NCBI RefSeq assembly: GCF_001280125.1
Contig: NZ_LGEG01000029.1
Span: 1-13,808 of the forward strand
From: Streptomyces sp. NRRL F-6492
GTDB lineage: Bacteria; Actinomycetota; Actinomycetes; Streptomycetales; Streptomycetaceae
Direction of reading: 5' to 3'
Length of the DNA: 13,808 nucleotides
The position numbers and the translations under genes are program-made. Positions within the stretch are counted from its first letter, which is position 1. Each line of letters opens with the position of its first letter. Of the stretch, positions 11,533-13,808 are shown piece after piece. Under the pieces are notes generated by a model. The model had not been told where the DNA came from and made no database searches. It was given only the letters and a program-made list of their open reading frames with translations.

Positions 11533-12908
11533 CGCGACCGAGGATTCTCGTGGTGGGCGCCGGCTTCGCCGGAGTGGCCTGCGTACGGCGGCTCGAACGG
11601 CGGCTGGCGGAGCGGGAGGCGGTCATCACGCTCCTCTCTCCGTTCTCCTACCAGCTCTATCTGCCGCTGCTGCCCCAGGTCGCGGCCGGGGTGCTGACCC
11701 CGCAGTCGGTCGCCCTGTCGCTGCGGCGCAGCGAACGGCACCGGACCCGGATCGTTCCCGGCGGGGTCGTCGGCATCGACACGGCGGCGAAGGTCTGCGT
11801 GGTGCGGACGATCTCCGGGGAGTACGTGAACGAGCCGTACGACCATCTCGTGCTCGCGCCCGGCAGCGTGACCCGGACCTTCGACATCCCGGGGCTCACC
11901 GAGCACGCGCGCGGGATGAAGACGCTGGCGGAGGCCGTGTACGTCCGCGACCACGTCATCGCCCAGCTGGACCTGGCGGACGCGAGCAACGACGACGCGG
12001 AGCGGGCCGCGCGGCTGCAGTTCGTGGTGGTCGGCGGCGGCTACGCCGGCACGGAGACGGCGGCCTGCCTCCAGCTGCTCACCCACAACGCGGTCAAGCG
12101 GTACCCGCGGCTCGACCCCGACCTCATCAAGTGGCACCTGGTGGACATCGCGCCGCGGCTGATGCCCGAGCTGGGCGAGAAGCTGGGCAAGGCCGCGACG
12201 GACATCCTGACCCGGCGCGGCATCGAGGTGTCGCTCGGCGTGTCGGTGGCCTCGGTGGACGAGAAGACGGTGACGCTCACGGACGGGCGCGTGCTGCCGA
12301 GCCGGACCCTGATCTGGACGGCCGGGGTGGCGGCGAGCCCCCTGATCGGCACGCTCGGCACGGAGACCCTCAAGGGCCGGGCCGTGGTCACGCCCGAGAT
12401 GGCCCTGCCGGGGCTCGACGGGGTGTGGGCGCTCGGCGACGCGGCGGCGGTGCCCGATCTCGCCAAGGGCGAGGAGGGGGCGGTCTGCCCGCCGACCGCC
12501 CAGCACGCGATGCGGCAGGGCAAGGCGGTCGCCGACAACCTGGTCTCGACCCTGCGCGGCGAACCGCTCCACCCCTACCGGCACAAGGACCTGGGGCTCG
12601 TGGTGGACCTCGGCGGGATGGACGGGGTGTCGAAGCCGCTCGGCGTGGAGCTGCACGGGATGCCGGCGCAGGCCGTGGCCCGCGCCTACCACTGGGGCGC
12701 GCTGCGGACCAACGTGGCCAAGACCCGGGTGATGACGAACTGGGTGCTCAACGCGCTGGCCGGGGACGACTACGTGCGGACCGGGTTCCTGGCGTCGAAG
12801 GCGGGGACGCTGAAGGACTTCGAGTACACCGACGCCTATCTGTCGGCGGATCAGGTCCGCAGCCACACGGCGTCGTTCCGCGGGGCGGTCGCGTCCGGCG
12901 GGAACTGA
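11529..12908 (+). CDS. ndh: Type II NADH dehydrogenase (NADH:quinone oxidoreductase)
   Basis: A 459-aa single-subunit flavoenzyme that passes electrons from NADH to the quinone pool at the inner membrane face without pumping protons. The FAD dinucleotide fold is at the N-terminus (VVGAGFAG, G10/G12/G15), the NAD(H) fold at VVVGGGYAGTETA (residues 166-178), and the second FAD contact at WALGDAA near residue 300. The block PPTAQHAMRQGK is the quinone-side signature region. The C-terminal part has VLNALAGDDYVRTGF, suited to membrane association. I chose GTG at 11529 (AAAGGG 8 nt upstream, family sequence starting TRPRILVVGAG) over ATG at 11470. It is divergent from the exchanger gene; I saw no Rex-type operator in the gap. 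Closed by a 20-bp hairpin. Confidence 0.93.
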   Translation: MTRPRILVVGAGFAGVACVRRLERRLAEREAVITLLSPFSYQLYLPLLPQVAAGVLTPQSVALSLRRSERHRTRIVPGGVVGIDTAAKVCVVRTISGEYVNEPYDHLVLAPGSVTRTFDIPGLTEHARGMKTLAEAVYVRDHVIAQLDLADASNDDAERAARLQFVVVGGGYAGTETAACLQLLTHNAVKRYPRLDPDLIKWHLVDIAPRLMPELGEKLGKAATDILTRRGIEVSLGVSVASVDEKTVTLTDGRVLPSRTLIWTAGVAASPLIGTLGTETLKGRAVVTPEMALPGLDGVWALGDAAAVPDLAKGEEGAVCPPTAQHAMRQGKAVADNLVSTLRGEPLHPYRHKDLGLVVDLGGMDGVSKPLGVELHGMPAQAVARAYHWGALRTNVAKTRVMTNWVLNALAGDDYVRTGFLASKAGTLKDFEYTDAYLSADQVRSHTASFRGAVASGGN

Positions 12909-12920
12909 GGGACGGGAAAC

Positions 12921-12965
12921 GACGCCACGGGGCGCCCGGCGGAGAGCCGGGCGCCCCGTGGCGTC
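12921..12965. terminator. 20-bp perfect hairpin terminator after the NADH dehydrogenase
   Basis: 12921-12940 pairs without mismatch to 12946-12965 around the loop GGAGA. It starts 12 nt after the NADH dehydrogenase stop. It can act in both directions, also catching minus-strand transcripts from the transpeptidase gene. It is the strongest hairpin in the window. Confidence 0.85.
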
Positions 12966-12980
12966 CGTCGTGGACGGATG

Positions 12981-13119
12981 GTGTCGGCGGACCGGTTCGC
13001 CGGACGGGTGGTATCGGCGGACCGGTTCGCCGGACCGGCGGTGTCGGCGGACCGATTCGCCGGACCGGCGGTGTCAGCGGACCGGTTCGCCGGACCGGCG
13101 GTGTCAGCGGGCCAGTTCG
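12981..13119. repeat. 30-bp tandem repeats (four full units plus a partial) at the transpeptidase 3' end
   Basis: Units start at 12981, 13011, 13041, 13071 and a partial at 13101. Each reads roughly GTGTCRGCGGACCGGTTCGC followed by CGGACCGGCG, with one to a few changes. Each holds a small hairpin, CCGGT/ACCGG with a 7-nt loop (weakened in units 1 and 3). The partial unit covers the stop codon and last codons of the transpeptidase gene on the minus strand, so the array looks like copies of that gene end. Confidence 0.85.
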
Positions 13120-13808
13120 GCTGTCGGGCCCATGACGACGACGGGTTCCCCGGCCGGGTCGAGGGACCGGAGCAGCTCGCGCAGGTCCTCGCGCTGCAGG
13201 GTCACGCAGGCCTGGGTGGGGCCCTGGTGGTCGACGTGGATCCAGACGCCGCCGCCCTTCTCGGCGCCGAGGGGGCGTTCCTTGTCGAGCGGGCTGCGGC
13301 CGGGCACCCGGTTGTAGTCGATGGCGACGACGTGGTCGAAGGAGCCTTCGAGGGGTTCGCCCACGAAGCCGGTGCCGCTGATCGCGAACTGCTCGTCCTG
13401 GTCGTACGGCAGGAGGGTGCCGGGGTCGGGCAGCCGGCCGCCCGCGTCGCCGAGCCGGAAGACCCCGATGGGGGTGCGCAGGTCGCCCGCGGTGTGGTCG
13501 GCGGTCCAGCCCCGGAGCGCGTTGTGGGTGCGCCAGGGGCCGCCCCGGACCTTCCAGCCGCCGGCCGGGTCGCGGGAGTAGAGCGTCGCGGTGGACCGGG
13601 TGGAGTCGGCGGTGGCGCCGGTGACCACGAGGGCCTGGGAGGTGCCGTCGGGGACGGAGGCGTGGGTGACGGGGCCGACGCCGGGGAGCCGCGGCTCGGG
13701 GACCGGGGCGGAGGTGATGCTGCCGGCGGCCCTGCCCGGTGAGCCCGGGGCGGGGTGGGCGCCGTCGGCGGGCGCGGTCGTGGTCGTGGTCGTGGAAGTG
13801 GGGGCGGG
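13104..13808 (-). CDS. Secreted YkuD-family L,D-transpeptidase-like protein (5' end outside the window)
   Basis: The frame is open from the stop at 13104 to the window edge: 234 residues without the N-terminus. The visible part begins with a Pro/Thr/Ala linker (TSTTTTTTAPAD, residues 4-15), as expected of an exported protein whose signal peptide lies beyond the edge. The catalytic region is YkuD-like: LRTPIGVFRLGDAGG, GTGFVGEPLEGSFDHVVAIDYN, the conserved His in GGGVWIHVDHQG, and the catalytic Cys in GPTQACVTL. The residue before the Cys is Ala where the family usually has Gly. Such enzymes make 3-3 peptidoglycan crosslinks or attach proteins to the wall; related proteins may have other roles. 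Its 3' end merges with the 30-bp repeats. Confidence 0.85.
   Translation of the reverse strand, partial: PAPTSTTTTTTAPADGAHPAPGSPGRAAGSITSAPVPEPRLPGVGPVTHASVPDGTSQALVVTGATADSTRSTATLYSRDPAGGWKVRGGPWRTHNALRGWTADHTAGDLRTPIGVFRLGDAGGRLPDPGTLLPYDQDEQFAISGTGFVGEPLEGSFDHVVAIDYNRVPGRSPLDKERPLGAEKGGGVWIHVDHQGPTQACVTLQREDLRELLRSLDPAGEPVVVMGPTAELAR
13776..13795 (-). repeat. Short hexanucleotide repeat encoding the Thr linker
   Basis: GGTCGT repeats three times plus GG at 13776-13795. On the minus strand it encodes a Thr run in the linker of the secreted transpeptidase-like protein. It is probably slippage-prone, and its length may vary between strains. Confidence 0.5.

Noticed and set aside
12981..13119. 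CRISPR array
   Set aside because: Units are contiguous 30-bp tandem copies with no unique spacers, and there are no cas genes nearby.
10406..13135. 909-codon plus-strand frame
   Set aside because: It crosses the exchanger (antisense) and the NADH dehydrogenase (wrong frame). Composition is that of a high-GC shadow.

Overview
The window is very GC-rich, with strong G/C bias at third codon positions, GTG starts and GGAGG-type ribosome sites. It carries actinobacterial chromosomal genes (type II NADH dehydrogenase, glutaminase, 3-hydroxyisobutyryl-CoA hydrolase, YkuD-type secreted protein) and is best explained as chromosomal DNA of a Streptomyces or close relative. I saw no insertion sequence, integrase, tRNA, rRNA or CRISPR array. 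The assignment rests on sequence style and gene families only.

Layout. 1-221 (-): N-terminus of a secreted protein cut by the window edge. 432-1142 (+): PlsC-like acyltransferase. 1170-3181 (-): a two-gene unit, hydrolase then glutaminase, joined by a 4-nt GTGA overlap. 3297-3980 (-): GNAT acetyltransferase closed by a 16-bp hairpin. 3981-4267: about 290 bases with no convincing gene. 4268-4972 (-): RNase HI with an extra C-terminal Cys/His module. 5037-7165 (-): an RNA repair operon, Rnl1-type RNA ligase followed by a two-domain T4-type polynucleotide kinase-phosphatase. 7359-7733 (+): divergent small protein with PMGQGG repeats. 7848-8420 (+): dienelactone-hydrolase-like protein, convergent with a small tyrosine-phosphatase-like protein (8439-8870, -). 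9073-10242 (+): beta-propeller lipoprotein, convergent with an AspT/YidE-type membrane exchanger (10271 to about 11468, -) whose 5' end looks frameshifted. 11529-12908 (+): type II NADH dehydrogenase ending in a 20-bp perfect hairpin. 12981-13119: tandem 30-bp repeats. 13104-13808 (-): secreted YkuD-type L,D-transpeptidase, cut by the window edge.

The most interesting part is the RNA repair operon. Its enzymes match phage T4 Rnl1 and Pnkp in motif order and length. In T4 that pair heals and seals tRNA cut by a host anticodon nuclease. Here the pair is in a bacterial chromosome, is translationally coupled, ends in its own terminator, and is followed on the same strand by an RNase HI with an unusual tail. 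A divergent glycine/methionine-rich protein shares its upstream region. No nuclease toxin or regulator partner is recognisable in the window, so the biological trigger is unknown. Secondary points of interest are the frameshift-like start of the exchanger gene, the repeats that copy the end of the transpeptidase gene, and the AT-rich gap between the exchanger and the NADH dehydrogenase.
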